64,000 nt of DNA from Actinobacillus lignieresii (GTDB lineage: Bacteria; Pseudomonadota; Gammaproteobacteria; Enterobacterales; Pasteurellaceae), in contig NZ_UFRM01000001.1 of assembly GCF_900444945.1 (NCBI RefSeq), positions 754,501 to 818,500 of the forward strand, written 5' to 3'. Under the pieces are notes generated by a model. It was not told the DNA's origin. It saw only the letters and a program-made list of their open reading frames with translations, and did not search any database. Shown here one piece after another: positions 17,211 to 27,432 of the stretch; the first letter of the stretch is position 1; the number at the start of each line of letters is the position of its first letter. A program made the position numbers and the translations under genes.

Positions 17211-17930
17211 ATGCCTTCATTATTTATTACCGGTACGGATACCAATGTAGGAAAAACAACCGCCACTCGTGCAATTTTACAAACGCTCACACAGCATCAT
17301 GTTCAAGCGGTAGGCTATAAGCCTATTGCTTGCGGTGGCGACGATTCGTTACCTACGGAACAAAATCAAGTCGATTATGCCAGTGAAGATAATCCCGATG
17401 TTATAACCATTCTCGATAGCTGCCCTTTACCGGTGGAATATCGAGAAATTAACAGTTATACCTTTATTCATTCCAGCACGCCGGTTTTTGCGGCGTTAGA
17501 TGCGGTTCATCATATTCAAGAAGAAAAATTAAATAATGACCTCGACCGTTTACAACAAAAATACACGAATATTGTCGTAGAAGGTACGCACGGTTGGCTT
17601 ACGCCGATTAATAAAGACTTAAGTTTTGCCGATTGGGTAAAAGAAAATAATATGCCGGTTATACTGGTTGTCGGGATCAAGGAAGGATGTGTCAATCACA
17701 CGTTACTGACGGCACAAGCGATTAAGCAACAAGGGGTTAAATTAGTCGGATGGATTGCGAATAGAGTCAATCCGGGATTAAGACATTATGCGGAACTCAT
17801 TGAATTATTGAGTAAAAAAATTGATGCTCCTCTGCTCGGGCAGATTCCTTATATCGGACACCCGTACACTAGAGATCTCACGCCGTATATTCAAAATCCC
17901 GAACCGTTATTACAATATTTTAATAAATAA
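17211..17930 (+). CDS. bioD: Dethiobiotin synthase
   Basis: 239-aa ATP-dependent enzyme that closes the ureido ring of dethiobiotin from 7,8-diaminopelargonate and CO2. The P-loop is GTDTNVGKTT (7-16) and the substrate loop contains YKPIACGG. EGTHGWLTPI and the later GWIANRVNPG complete the family pattern. No other biotin genes are adjacent, so the pathway is dispersed. Its N-terminus resembles both BioD1 and BioD2 types. Confidence 0.92.
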   Translation: MPSLFITGTDTNVGKTTATRAILQTLTQHHVQAVGYKPIACGGDDSLPTEQNQVDYASEDNPDVITILDSCPLPVEYREINSYTFIHSSTPVFAALDAVHHIQEEKLNNDLDRLQQKYTNIVVEGTHGWLTPINKDLSFADWVKENNMPVILVVGIKEGCVNHTLLTAQAIKQQGVKLVGWIANRVNPGLRHYAELIELLSKKIDAPLLGQIPYIGHPYTRDLTPYIQNPEPLLQYFNK

Positions 17931-17935
17931 GACAG

Positions 17936-17957
17936 AAGCTCCGTTAAGGAGCTTTTT
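17936..17957 (+). terminator. Terminator of bioD
   Basis: AAGCTCC (17936-17942) pairs with GGAGCTT (17948-17954), followed by TTT. Confidence 0.8.
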
Positions 17958-18010
17958 ACTGCACTCAACAAAATAAATTAAAAATTTGACCGCTTGCAAC
18001 AAAACAGGCA

Positions 18011-18093
18011 TAAAAAAAGCCCCTCAACTTAGGGGCTACTCGGAAAGCAAATTTATGAAATCGGTTGCTGTACACAACACTTTTTATTAAGTT
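18011..18093 (-). ncRNA. Candidate small RNA, minus strand
   Basis: On the minus strand a strong intrinsic terminator (18031-18037 pairs with 18018-18024, then seven T) stands 150 bp beyond the NlpC/P60 gene stop and about 60-80 bp beyond promoter-like hexamers. A perfect TTGACA is at 18110-18105, and TTGCAA (18126-18121) with TATCCT 17 bp on is an alternative. The transcript would be about 65-85 nt, with a 5' stem (18069-18065 with 18050-18046), a single-stranded UUCCGAGU segment and the terminator stem, a normal layout for an Hfq-dependent sRNA. A perfect-core CRP site lies upstream. No similarity to a named sRNA was recognised, and the 5' end is uncertain. Confidence 0.5.
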
Positions 18094-18161
18094 TGTATAG
18101 GATATGTCAATTTATTAAACTTTGCAAGCATTACTTTCAATAATTTGCTTCTTTTTCTTAA

Positions 18162-18183
18162 AAATGTGAACTACTTCACATTA
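18162..18183 (-). promoter_or_regulatory. CRP-binding site upstream of the candidate sRNA
   Basis: AATGTGAACTACTTCACATT contains an exact TGTGA-N6-TCACA core with 7-bp symmetrical arms. Its centre (18172.5) lies about 80 bp upstream of a start near 18091, or 92 bp upstream of one near 18080; both are usual class I spacings. It could also be a chance palindrome just past the NlpC/P60 stop codon. Confidence 0.6.
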
Positions 18184-18188
18184 AATCA

Positions 18189-18713
18189 TTATAAACGGCG
18201 TGCTTGCCAAAATGTTCTCGACCAATACGGGGAATTCATATCCGAATAAATTACCCCGCCTTTTGTTGAAGCATGTAAAAATTGTCCGTTTTTTACGTAC
18301 ACACCGACATGCTTTCCATTAGGTCCTCGTCCGGTTTTGAAAAACACCAAATCCCCGGTTTTAATTTCATCACGGTCGATTCGTGTTCCTTCTTCCGCTT
18401 GCTCGGAAGTCGTTCTTGGCAAATCAATCCCGAATAAATCTCGGAAAGTCACTTGCATAAAGCCGGAACAATCAATACCCGCCTTGCTGTTACCGCCTAA
18501 ACGATAGCGTGTTCCCTTCCATTCATGTTGCTGTTCGCTCAAGCTACTAATCGCCATTATCGGATCGGATAAAGTGCTGTGATGGGTACGAAAAATCCCC
18601 GCCCTCGCTTTAATCGGACCTGAAACGCTAATATCATTTGAACAAGCGGTTAATAATACGGCACAAGACATAACCGCCGCCAGCGGTAAATATTTTTGAC
18701 TGAATTTAATCAT
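18189..18713 (-). CDS. NlpC/P60 family lipoprotein, MepS/Spr-like
   Basis: 174-aa lipoprotein. The signal peptide ends in the lipobox LLTAC with C24 as the lipidated residue. The NlpC/P60 papain-like domain carries catalytic C82 in GIDCSGFM, H135 in GKHVGVYV and H147 in FLHAST. Such proteins (MepS, NlpC) cleave D-Glu/mDAP-containing cross-links in peptidoglycan from the outer membrane and allow wall growth. Which orthologue this is cannot be decided by eye. It lies downstream of ihfA behind a terminator. Confidence 0.88.
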   Translation of the reverse strand: MIKFSQKYLPLAAVMSCAVLLTACSNDISVSGPIKARAGIFRTHHSTLSDPIMAISSLSEQQHEWKGTRYRLGGNSKAGIDCSGFMQVTFRDLFGIDLPRTTSEQAEEGTRIDRDEIKTGDLVFFKTGRGPNGKHVGVYVKNGQFLHASTKGGVIYSDMNSPYWSRTFWQARRL

Positions 18714-18732
18714 ATAAGATTACCTATAAAAA

Positions 18733-18767
18733 ACATTCCATAAGCCCCAATAGAGGCTATGGAATGT
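18733..18767 (-). terminator. Terminator of the pheST-ihfA operon
   Basis: A 9-bp stem (18733-18741 with 18759-18767) extended by AGCC/GGCT across one bulged base, with an A-rich tract on the plus strand giving T on the transcript. Confidence 0.85.
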
Positions 18768-18772
18768 CTTAT

Positions 18773-19069
18773 TTATGCCTTCACTTTTACATTTTCAACT
18801 CTGTCTCTAAGCTTTTGACCGGGCTTAAAGACGACCACTCGACGAGCGGTAACCGCAACCGTTTCACCAGTCTTCGGATTTCTACCCGGACGTGCATTTT
18901 TCTCTCGTAACGAGAAATTACCGAAACCGGATAATTTAACCTCTTCGCCTTTTTCCAAAGAACTTCGAATCTCCTCAAAAAATTGCTCTACAAAGAGCTT
19001 GGCGATACGTTTATCAAAGCCGCATTTTTCAACGAGGCTTTCTGCGAGTTCAATTTTAGTGAGTGCCAT
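18773..19069 (-). CDS. ihfA: Integration host factor subunit alpha
   Basis: 98-aa HU-family DNA-bending subunit. It starts [20 protein letters not shown], has the conserved [10 protein letters not shown] and NPKTGE segments of the DNA-clasping arms, and ends in a short basic tail, all typical of IHF-alpha rather than HU. It lies 17 bp after pheT, the same pheST-ihfA arrangement as in E. coli. Its partner ihfB is not in the window. Confidence 0.96.
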   Translation of the reverse strand: MALTKIELAESLVEKCGFDKRIAKLFVEQFFEEIRSSLEKGEEVKLSGFGNFSLREKNARPGRNPKTGETVAVTARRVVVFKPGQKLRDRVENVKVKA

Positions 19070-19086
19070 AAAAATAATCCTTAAAT

Positions 19087-21474
19087 CTAATCTCTTAGAT
19101 ATGCTTGGAAACGTTGTGCCAATTCTGCTAAGACCGCTTGAATTACAGTCGAAATTTCTTCTTCCTCAAGCGTTTTTTCCGTGTCTTGAACCGTTAAACT
19201 GATTGCTAAACTTTTCTTACCTGCCGCTAAATTCGCACCACGATAAACGTCAAATAAGTTTACTGCAACTAATTTTACACCGCCGGCGTGACGGCACGCA
19301 TCCAATACATCTCCGGCAGGTACATTTTCATCTACCACAACCGCAATGTCACGGTTATTCGCAGGGAATTTAGAAATTTCTTTTGCCGCAGGAACCGGAC
19401 GATTTGCAATCGCATCACCGAGAATTTCAAATACCACCGGTTTACCTTTGATGCCGAGTTTTTGCACGATTGACGGATGAACGGAACCGATAAAGCCGAT
19501 TTCTTTGCCGTCTAACATAATTGCCGCAGATTGTCCCGGATGTAATGCTGGGAACTGTTTTGCCACAAATTTTAAATCATGACGAGCTGAAGTTAATGAT
19601 AATACACGCTCCATATCGCCTTTTAAGTCGAAGAAATCTACCGCTTCGCCTTTACTTTCCCAATGTACCGGACGTTTATCACCGACAATTGCCGCGCCGA
19701 ATACGAGTTCTTGACGAATACCGGATTCTGCCGCCGCATCCGGAATAAAGCGTAAACCGCCTTCAAAAATACGAACACGTGTTTGCTGACGGCTTTGGTT
19801 GTAAACAATCGTATCTAATAAACCGGTTAAAAGTGATAAACGCATTGCCGACATTTCGCTTGAAATCGGGTTAGGTAAAATTAACGCTTCTTGATTCGGA
19901 TGCAATAATGCTTGTTTTTTCGGATCAACAAAGCTGTATGTCACCACTTCTTGATAGTCGCTATCCACTAATGCAGTACGAATACGGTTTACTTCTAATA
20001 ATTTCTCCGGTGTGCCTTTCATCGTTAAGTGCGCAAGCGGAGAATTATTCGGAATACTGTTATAACCGTAGATACGTGCAACCTCTTCGATAAGATCTTC
20101 TTCGATCTCAATATCGAAACGCCAGCTTGGGGCTACTGCAGTCCAACTATCATTTGCAAAGATTACGTTTAAACCTAAGCGAGTTAAAATATCGGTTACC
20201 GTTTCATCTTCAATGTGATGACCGATTACCGCATCTAATTTGCTACGACGTAAGGTAACCGTATTACGTTTTGGTAAATGTTGTTCACTTACTGCTTCTA
20301 CGATTTCACCCGCTTCACCGCCACAAATTTCAAGTAATAATGCAGTTGCGCGTTCCATCGCATCACGTGCTAATTGCGGATCAACACCACGTTCAAAACG
20401 GTGCGACGCATCGGTGTGTAAACCGTATTGACGTGCACGACCGGTAATCGCTAACGGTGCAAAGAATGCGGATTCTAATACTACGTCAGTCGTATTTTCA
20501 TTTACACCGCTTGCTTCGCCGCCAAAGATACCCGCCATTGCTAATGCGCCTTTGCTATCGGCAATGACTAAAGTATTTGGCTGTAATTTTGCGGTTGTAC
20601 CGTCTAATAAAACTAATTCCTCACCCTCTTTTGCCATACGTACTTGGATAGCACCGTCAATTTTAGACGCATCGAAAGCGTGCATAGGTTGACCAAGTTC
20701 TAACAGGCTTAAGTTAGTAATATCGACAATCGGGTCAATCGAACGAATACCGCAACGGCGTAATTTTTCTTGTAACCATAATGGCGAAGTTGCTTTTACG
20801 TTTACATTTTTCACCACACGAGCAAGATAACGAGGGCAAGCTTCCGGTGCTTGTAATTCTACGGCTACTTTATCCGCAATCGTTTCGGGTACCTCTGAAA
20901 TCACCGGTGCTTTCACTTCCGCTCGGTTAATTACACCTACTTCACGTGCAATACCGGCAATACTTAAACAGTCCGCACGGTTTGGCGTTAAGCTGATTTC
21001 GATAGCCACATCATTTAAATCTAAATATTCACGAAAATCTTTACCAATTGGCGCATCCGCCGGTAATTCGATGATACCGCTATGCTCTTCTTTGATACCT
21101 AATTCAGAATATGAACAAAGCATACCTTCTGACGGTTGGCCACGTAATTTAGTTTTCTTAATTTTAAAATCGCCCGGTAATACCGCGCCTTCCGTTGCAC
21201 ACGCCACTTTTAAGCCCTGACGACAGTTTGACGCACCGCATACGATATCTAATAAGCGATCACCGCCGACATTAACTTTAGTGACACGTAATTTATCCGC
21301 ATCCGGGTGTTGAGCACATTCAACCACTTCACCGACAACCACACCGCTAAATGCACCGGCAACCGGCGCAACATCATCTACTTCTAAACCTAACATAGTA
21401 ATTTGGTCGCATAATTGCTCTGTTGATACTGCAGGATTTACCCACTCACGCAACCAAGATTCATTAAATTTCAT
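19087..21474 (-). CDS. pheT: Phenylalanine-tRNA ligase beta subunit
   Basis: 795 aa, full length. PheT forms the alpha2-beta2 enzyme with PheS that charges tRNA-Phe and edits Tyr-tRNA-Phe. The EMAP-like tRNA-binding domain (about 39-150, containing [10 protein letters not shown]) is followed by the B5, editing B3/4 and catalytic-like core domains, and by the C-terminal ferredoxin-fold anticodon-binding domain starting near [15 protein letters not shown]. Part of pheS-pheT-ihfA. Confidence 0.96.
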   Translation of the reverse strand: MKFNESWLREWVNPAVSTEQLCDQITMLGLEVDDVAPVAGAFSGVVVGEVVECAQHPDADKLRVTKVNVGGDRLLDIVCGASNCRQGLKVACATEGAVLPGDFKIKKTKLRGQPSEGMLCSYSELGIKEEHSGIIELPADAPIGKDFREYLDLNDVAIEISLTPNRADCLSIAGIAREVGVINRAEVKAPVISEVPETIADKVAVELQAPEACPRYLARVVKNVNVKATSPLWLQEKLRRCGIRSIDPIVDITNLSLLELGQPMHAFDASKIDGAIQVRMAKEGEELVLLDGTTAKLQPNTLVIADSKGALAMAGIFGGEASGVNENTTDVVLESAFFAPLAITGRARQYGLHTDASHRFERGVDPQLARDAMERATALLLEICGGEAGEIVEAVSEQHLPKRNTVTLRRSKLDAVIGHHIEDETVTDILTRLGLNVIFANDSWTAVAPSWRFDIEIEEDLIEEVARIYGYNSIPNNSPLAHLTMKGTPEKLLEVNRIRTALVDSDYQEVVTYSFVDPKKQALLHPNQEALILPNPISSEMSAMRLSLLTGLLDTIVYNQSRQQTRVRIFEGGLRFIPDAAAESGIRQELVFGAAIVGDKRPVHWESKGEAVDFFDLKGDMERVLSLTSARHDLKFVAKQFPALHPGQSAAIMLDGKEIGFIGSVHPSIVQKLGIKGKPVVFEILGDAIANRPVPAAKEISKFPANNRDIAVVVDENVPAGDVLDACRHAGGVKLVAVNLFDVYRGANLAAGKKSLAISLTVQDTEKTLEEEEISTVIQAVLAELAQRFQAYLRD

Positions 21475-21571
21475 TTTATATCCTCTATTTTTTTACACGG
21501 GATTTGCAAAATTTCACTCAATTTTGACCGCTTATATTCCCGTACATTCAGTGAATTTCCGTAGCTAACTA

Positions 21572-22561
<990 letters not shown>

Positions 22562-22839
22562 CTATCCTCTATCTATCTAAATATATTGATGAAAATTATT
22601 GTGATAATAATACTTTGCCTAAAGAAAGTAAACGTAAAGTTAAGCTAACGCGTTGATTTTTAAGGTTTCAAAAATAATTAATTTGAAATAATTACTCAAA
22701 CAAGCAGTCTGCTTTTGGAGTTTTTTTACAGAAATTAGAAATAGAACAAAGTTTAGTGATTTACTGTTATGAATCATTAGCTTAATAGCGGATAAAAGCG
22801 TATTATCGCAGTGCTTATTTACAATATGATGAGGAAACT

Positions 22840-23502
22840 ATGTCACATATCGCAAAACAAGACGTATTAGACGCATTTAGCTTTCGTGCCGCTTGTCGTA
22901 GCTATGACCCGGCTAAAAAAATCAGCCGTGAGGATATGGAATATATTTTGGAACTTGGGAGATTATCTCCAAGCTCGGTCGGTTCCGAACCATGGAAATT
23001 TATTGTGCTGCAAAACGAAGCGATTCGTGAAAAAATCGCACCGGTTTCTTGGGGTATCAAACACCCGATGCACGAAATGAGTCATTTAGTTGTGATTTTA
23101 GCTAAGAAAAATGCGCGCTACGATTCGGATTTTTTCCGTCAAGGTTTATCAAAACGAGGCTTAACGCCGGAGCAAATGGAAGCGACTATTGCGCGTTATA
23201 AATCGTTCCAAACCGATGATATTAAAGTATTGGAAAGCGAACGCACCTTATTTGACTGGTGTTCAAAACAAACTTATATCGCACTTGGTAATATGATGAC
23301 CGGTGCGGCGATGATCGGTATTGACTCTTGCCCGATTGAAGGCTTTAACTATGATGCGGTAAACGAAATCTTAGCGAAAGAAGGCTTGTTTGACGCTAAC
23401 GAATACGGCGTTTCTTGTATGGTGACTTTTGGTTACCGTGCAAAACCGATTACCAAAAAATACCGTAAACCGGCTGAAGAAGTAATTAGCTGGGTGGAAT
23501 AA
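22840..23502 (+). CDS. NAD(P)H-dependent nitroreductase family protein
   Basis: 220-aa FMN-binding oxidoreductase of the nitroreductase fold. The FMN-phosphate loop FRAACRSYDPAKKI and the SPSSVGSEPWKFIV segment are near the N-terminus; the C-terminal VTFGYRAKP segment is also typical. It resembles the H. influenzae NfsB/YfkO-like enzymes of this length. The natural electron acceptor (quinone, nitro compound or other) cannot be told. Its stop codon is one base from the end of the convergent fieF. Confidence 0.88.
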   Translation: MSHIAKQDVLDAFSFRAACRSYDPAKKISREDMEYILELGRLSPSSVGSEPWKFIVLQNEAIREKIAPVSWGIKHPMHEMSHLVVILAKKNARYDSDFFRQGLSKRGLTPEQMEATIARYKSFQTDDIKVLESERTLFDWCSKQTYIALGNMMTGAAMIGIDSCPIEGFNYDAVNEILAKEGLFDANEYGVSCMVTFGYRAKPITKKYRKPAEEVISWVE

Positions 23503-23503
23503 A

Positions 23504-24382
23504 CTATTCGACTATAATTGAGGTCGGTTCTTGATGAATAATAATTTCCGAACGCGGAAAAATCGCCAGAATTTTTTGTTCCAACGAATCGGTAATATCA
23601 TGCGCCTCAATTAAAGTGAGATTATCGGCTAATTCCAAATGAAGTTGGATAAAACGCACGGCTCCCACTTGACGTGTCAGTAAATCATGAATACCGATAA
23701 TTCGTTCGTGTTTTGCCGCCAATTCGATAATTTGATCAATTTCTTCTTGCGGTAACGCTTTATCCAGCAGCACTTGTACCGCTTCCCAAAACATTTTTAG
23801 CGCATTAAGACCGATATACAGTGCAATTCCGATGGCAAAAATCGCATCGGCATACACAAAACCGTATAGATTAAGCAACATTGCCGCTAAAATCGCCGCA
23901 TTCATTAATAAATCGGTTTGATAATGGAGCGAATCCGCTGCAATCGCCGGACTTTTAGTTAATGCAACCACCCGCTTTTGGTACCAAACTAACCCGGCGG
24001 TAAAAACAATCGAAATCAGACTGACAATTATCCCGATTTCAGATCCGTTAATAAAATGCGGATGCATCAATTTATGCGCGCCTTGCAGCACTAGAAACAC
24101 CGCCGAACCGCCGATAAACGCACTTTGCGCAATCGCAGCTAAGGATTCCGCTTTACCATGCCCGAAAGTATGGTTTTCATCCGCCGGCAAAAGCGCAAAA
24201 CGTAACACTAAAATATTAGTGATCGAGGCTAATAAATCGACAACCGAATCGGTTACCGCCGCTAAAATCGAAATTGAGCCGGTTTTCCACCATGCAAACA
24301 TTTTGATAACAATTAATACGCAAGCAATGGTAATCGCTAAATTTGCCGCTCGTTTTACCAGTTTTATATATTGCTGTTCCAT
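23504..24382 (-). CDS. fieF: Cation diffusion facilitator, FieF-like
   Basis: 292-aa inner-membrane cation/proton antiporter. Six membrane helices in the first 205 residues carry the paired metal-site aspartates: D42 region in TDSVVDLLAS (helix 2) and the helix-5 segment ADSLHYQTDLLMNA. FGHGKAESLAA between helices 2 and 3 is the family motif. The C-terminal cytoplasmic domain (HDLLTRQVGAVRFIQLHLEL) forms the dimer. FieF exports Zn2+ and, in E. coli, Fe2+. Convergent with the nitroreductase gene; no shared terminator is visible because the two stops almost touch. Confidence 0.9.
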   Translation of the reverse strand: MEQQYIKLVKRAANLAITIACVLIVIKMFAWWKTGSISILAAVTDSVVDLLASITNILVLRFALLPADENHTFGHGKAESLAAIAQSAFIGGSAVFLVLQGAHKLMHPHFINGSEIGIIVSLISIVFTAGLVWYQKRVVALTKSPAIAADSLHYQTDLLMNAAILAAMLLNLYGFVYADAIFAIGIALYIGLNALKMFWEAVQVLLDKALPQEEIDQIIELAAKHERIIGIHDLLTRQVGAVRFIQLHLELADNLTLIEAHDITDSLEQKILAIFPRSEIIIHQEPTSIIVE

Positions 24383-24407
24383 ACACCTCCCTTATACCCT
24401 ATTCGGT

Positions 24408-24953
24408 TTATTTACACGTGACTAACCACGGCATTGCCGCAAGTTGCTGTGCCAATTGAAGCAATGAAGCTTGGTAAGCGGTTAAATTTCGTTCTTTTTT
24501 TGTCAAAACAGACCGCTTGTCCGAATATTGAATCTGCCCGTAGCCGCATTGCAAATTTCTACCTCGGGAAACCTCAAGCAATACGTCGTTAAAACGTTCT
24601 GTCGGCGGATAAATCACTTCGCTACGTAGCTCTTGATTCTCAATGCGAATTTTAGATTGCGTATTATTTTGCTGAGCAAAAGCCGCTTGGCGAAGTTCGA
24701 CACGTTGCTGTAACGTGTTACCCTGCGAATTTTGATCTAAAAAGAATAAAATTCCCGTATTCCAATGTTCGGGATCCTGTTTTCCGTCAGCCGGCAAATA
24801 GAGCAACTGTCGCATTTCATCAATACGATTATCCGTTACTTTTACATAAGATTTGCCTTGAAAATCCACTTTTTCAGGCAAATCGAATTGTTTTTGCGTT
24901 AAGCTGCAAGCGGTTAAAAACAGTGAAAATCCTGCAAGAAAAAGCCAACGCAT
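24408..24953 (-). CDS. Putative lipoprotein of unknown function
   Basis: 181 aa. A short signal peptide ends LFLTACS, giving a lipidated cysteine at residue 16. The rest is a soluble domain with no motif I recognise; two cysteines (LQCGYG and the C-terminal VTCK) could form a disulphide. It overlaps the yaaA stop by one base (TAATG), so the two are translationally coupled. An inverted pair of uptake-signal cores (24476-24518) lies inside the coding region and encodes the stretch around DKRSVLTKKERNLTAY; such pairs are normally intergenic, so this part of the protein may be insertion-tolerant. Confidence 0.75.
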   Translation of the reverse strand: MRWLFLAGFSLFLTACSLTQKQFDLPEKVDFQGKSYVKVTDNRIDEMRQLLYLPADGKQDPEHWNTGILFFLDQNSQGNTLQQRVELRQAAFAQQNNTQSKIRIENQELRSEVIYPPTERFNDVLLEVSRGRNLQCGYGQIQYSDKRSVLTKKERNLTAYQASLLQLAQQLAAMPWLVTCK

Positions 24954-25735
24954 TACTCTTGCTCCTCACGTTTAAAGACCAATTCCGTTGTGCCGGAAGC
25001 CTCTTCATCAAACCAATAGCCGCCGTAATTAAAGGCTTTTAACTGATCCACGCTAGTCGGCTGCGTTTCTAAAATAAAACGTACCATCATACCGCGCGCT
25101 TTTTTCGCATAAAAACTGATTTGCTTAAACTTGCCGTTTTTCTCATCTAAGAATACCGGTTTAATAATGGTCGCCTGTAGTTTTTGTGGCTTCACCGCAC
25201 CGTAATACTCGTCAGAAGCAAGATTTATCAAGATATTATCGCCTTGTTCATCAATTGCCGCCTGTAAATATTGAGTAATAATATCGCCCCAAAATGCATA
25301 AAGATCTTTGCCTTTCGGATTGGCCAATTTGGTTCCCATTTCTAAACGATACGGCTGCATTAAATCAAGCGGTTTGAGTAAACCGTATAAGCCGGATAGC
25401 ATACGCAAATGTGTTTGAGCATATTCTACTTGTGCTTGAGTTAGGGTTTCCGCATCCAGCCCGGTATAAACATCACCTTTAAAGGCAAATAAAGCCGCTT
25501 TGGCATTTTGTTCGTTGTGTGCTAATTGCCATTCGGCAAAACGAGCTACGTTCAGGCTTGCGAGTTTATCGCTAATCGACATTAAAGAACCTAATTCCGC
25601 CGGCGAGAATTGTTTACAGATATCAATCAGTTGTTGGCTATAAGCGGTTAATTTCGGTTGAGAATTTGCAAATGGGAAATTAGGTGCGGGCGTTTCAAAA
25701 TCTAATGTTTTTGCAGGAGAAATAATGGCTAACAT
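24953..25735 (-). CDS. yaaA: Peroxide stress protein YaaA
   Basis: 260 aa (E. coli 258), DUF328/UPF0246 family. YaaA lowers free intracellular iron during H2O2 stress; its biochemical activity is not settled. The N-terminal [16 protein letters not shown], then [22 protein letters not shown] and the C-terminal [15 protein letters not shown] are the family blocks. It is the first gene of a two-gene unit with the lipoprotein gene. Confidence 0.93.
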   Translation of the reverse strand: MLAIISPAKTLDFETPAPNFPFANSQPKLTAYSQQLIDICKQFSPAELGSLMSISDKLASLNVARFAEWQLAHNEQNAKAALFAFKGDVYTGLDAETLTQAQVEYAQTHLRMLSGLYGLLKPLDLMQPYRLEMGTKLANPKGKDLYAFWGDIITQYLQAAIDEQGDNILINLASDEYYGAVKPQKLQATIIKPVFLDEKNGKFKQISFYAKKARGMMVRFILETQPTSVDQLKAFNYGGYWFDEEASGTTELVFKREEQE

Positions 25736-25796
25736 AAAAAATACCTTGGTTAAAAATTTAGCTTATTTTAGCACTTGTCAGACGATAAAAACAGAA

Positions 25797-25818
25797 AAGG
25801 CAGGAATAATCCTGCCTT
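25797..25818 (-). terminator. Terminator of rplM-rpsI
   Basis: AAGGCAGGA (25797-25805) pairs perfectly with TCCTGCCTT (25810-25818), loop ATAA, T-rich run on the minus strand. Confidence 0.85.
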
Positions 25819-25856
25819 CTGCTGATAATACTTTCGTATATCGATAATACTCGAAA

Positions 25857-26252
25857 TTAACGTTTTGAGTATTGTGGACGACGACGTGCTTTGTGTAAAC
25901 CCACTTTTTTACGTTCAACGCGACGTGCGTCACGAGTAACGAAGCCTGCTGCACGTAATGCAGGGCGTAAAGTTTCGTCGTATTCCATTAATGCACGTGT
26001 GATACCGTGACGGATCGCACCTGCTTGACCAGAAATACCACCACCTTTAACAGTGATGTATAAATCTAATTTATCTAATAACTCAACTAATTCTAACGGC
26101 TGACGAACTACCATGCGTGAAGTTTCACGACCGAAGTAAACGTCTAAAGAACGTTGGTTGATGGTAATGTTACCACTGCCCGGTTTGATAAATACACGAG
26201 CTGAAGAGCTTTTGCGGCGACCTGTGCCGTAGTTTTGATTTGCTGCTGTCAT
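25857..26252 (-). CDS. rpsI: 30S ribosomal protein S9
   Basis: 131 aa. It contains [31 protein letters not shown] and ends [12 protein letters not shown], the basic tail that reaches the P-site tRNA. Second gene of the rplM-rpsI operon, 16 bp after rplM. Confidence 0.98.
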   Translation of the reverse strand: MTAANQNYGTGRRKSSSARVFIKPGSGNITINQRSLDVYFGRETSRMVVRQPLELVELLDKLDLYITVKGGGISGQAGAIRHGITRALMEYDETLRPALRAAGFVTRDARRVERKKVGLHKARRRPQYSKR

Positions 26253-26268
26253 TTTTGATGCTCCGTGA

Positions 26269-27001
<733 letters not shown>

Positions 27002-27400
27002 ATGGAACAATGGACACCTGATGTATGGCTTGCGATTGGAGCGGCATTTTTTGTCGGCATTATTGTAGGATGTGCAATTGTTCGAGTACTTAAAGGTAAT
27101 GTAAAACAGCATATTCAACTTGAAACCGAGCTTAAAGCGACAAAAGAAAAAGTTGAGGAGCAAAAACAACAGCTTGAGCAACATTTCGAACAATCCGCCG
27201 CACTGCTTTCAACGCTTGCCGAAGACTATAAAAAACTTTATACGCATTTGGCAAACGGCTCGGAAAAACTGGTGCCGGAAGCAAAACAAGCGGAATTTTT
27301 TAAACAACCGCAAATTACGCATAATGTTGAAAATACTAACGGTGATCAACCTCGCGATTACTCCGAAGGTTCGTCCGGTTTGCTTAAAACTCAATCTTAA
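27002..27400 (+). CDS. zapG: ZapG / YhcB-family membrane coiled-coil protein
   Basis: 132 aa, the length of E. coli YhcB (ZapG, DUF1043). One N-terminal membrane helix (about residues 9-29) precedes a coiled coil and the conserved C-terminal RDYSEGSSGLLK. The family helps coordinate envelope growth and division at the inner membrane. The ATG at 27002 follows AAGAGGATTCT and gives the family start; an upstream ATG at 26960 would put 14 polar residues ahead of the membrane helix and has no good ribosome-binding site. Confidence 0.88.
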   Translation: MEQWTPDVWLAIGAAFFVGIIVGCAIVRVLKGNVKQHIQLETELKATKEKVEEQKQQLEQHFEQSAALLSTLAEDYKKLYTHLANGSEKLVPEAKQAEFFKQPQITHNVENTNGDQPRDYSEGSSGLLKTQS

Positions 27401-27410
27401 TACTTAAATT

Positions 27411-27429
27411 AGAGGGCGTTACGCCCTCT
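27411..27429. terminator. Hairpin between zapG and glnD
   Basis: AGAGGGCG pairs with CGCCCTCT around TTA. It lies between two convergent stops; T runs are weak on both strands, so it may work as a bidirectional terminator or RNA-end stabiliser. Confidence 0.6.
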
Positions 27430-27432
27430 ACA

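Noticed and set aside
22695..22727. Plus-strand hairpin plus T run ahead of the nitroreductase gene
   Set aside because: The stem is short with a 3-nt loop, and no transcript is known to need ending there.
22640..22777. 45-codon minus-strand ORF upstream of pheS as a Phe leader peptide
   Set aside because: It has scattered Phe codons, no ribosome-binding site, and no terminator or antiterminator pair after it; it looks like chance.
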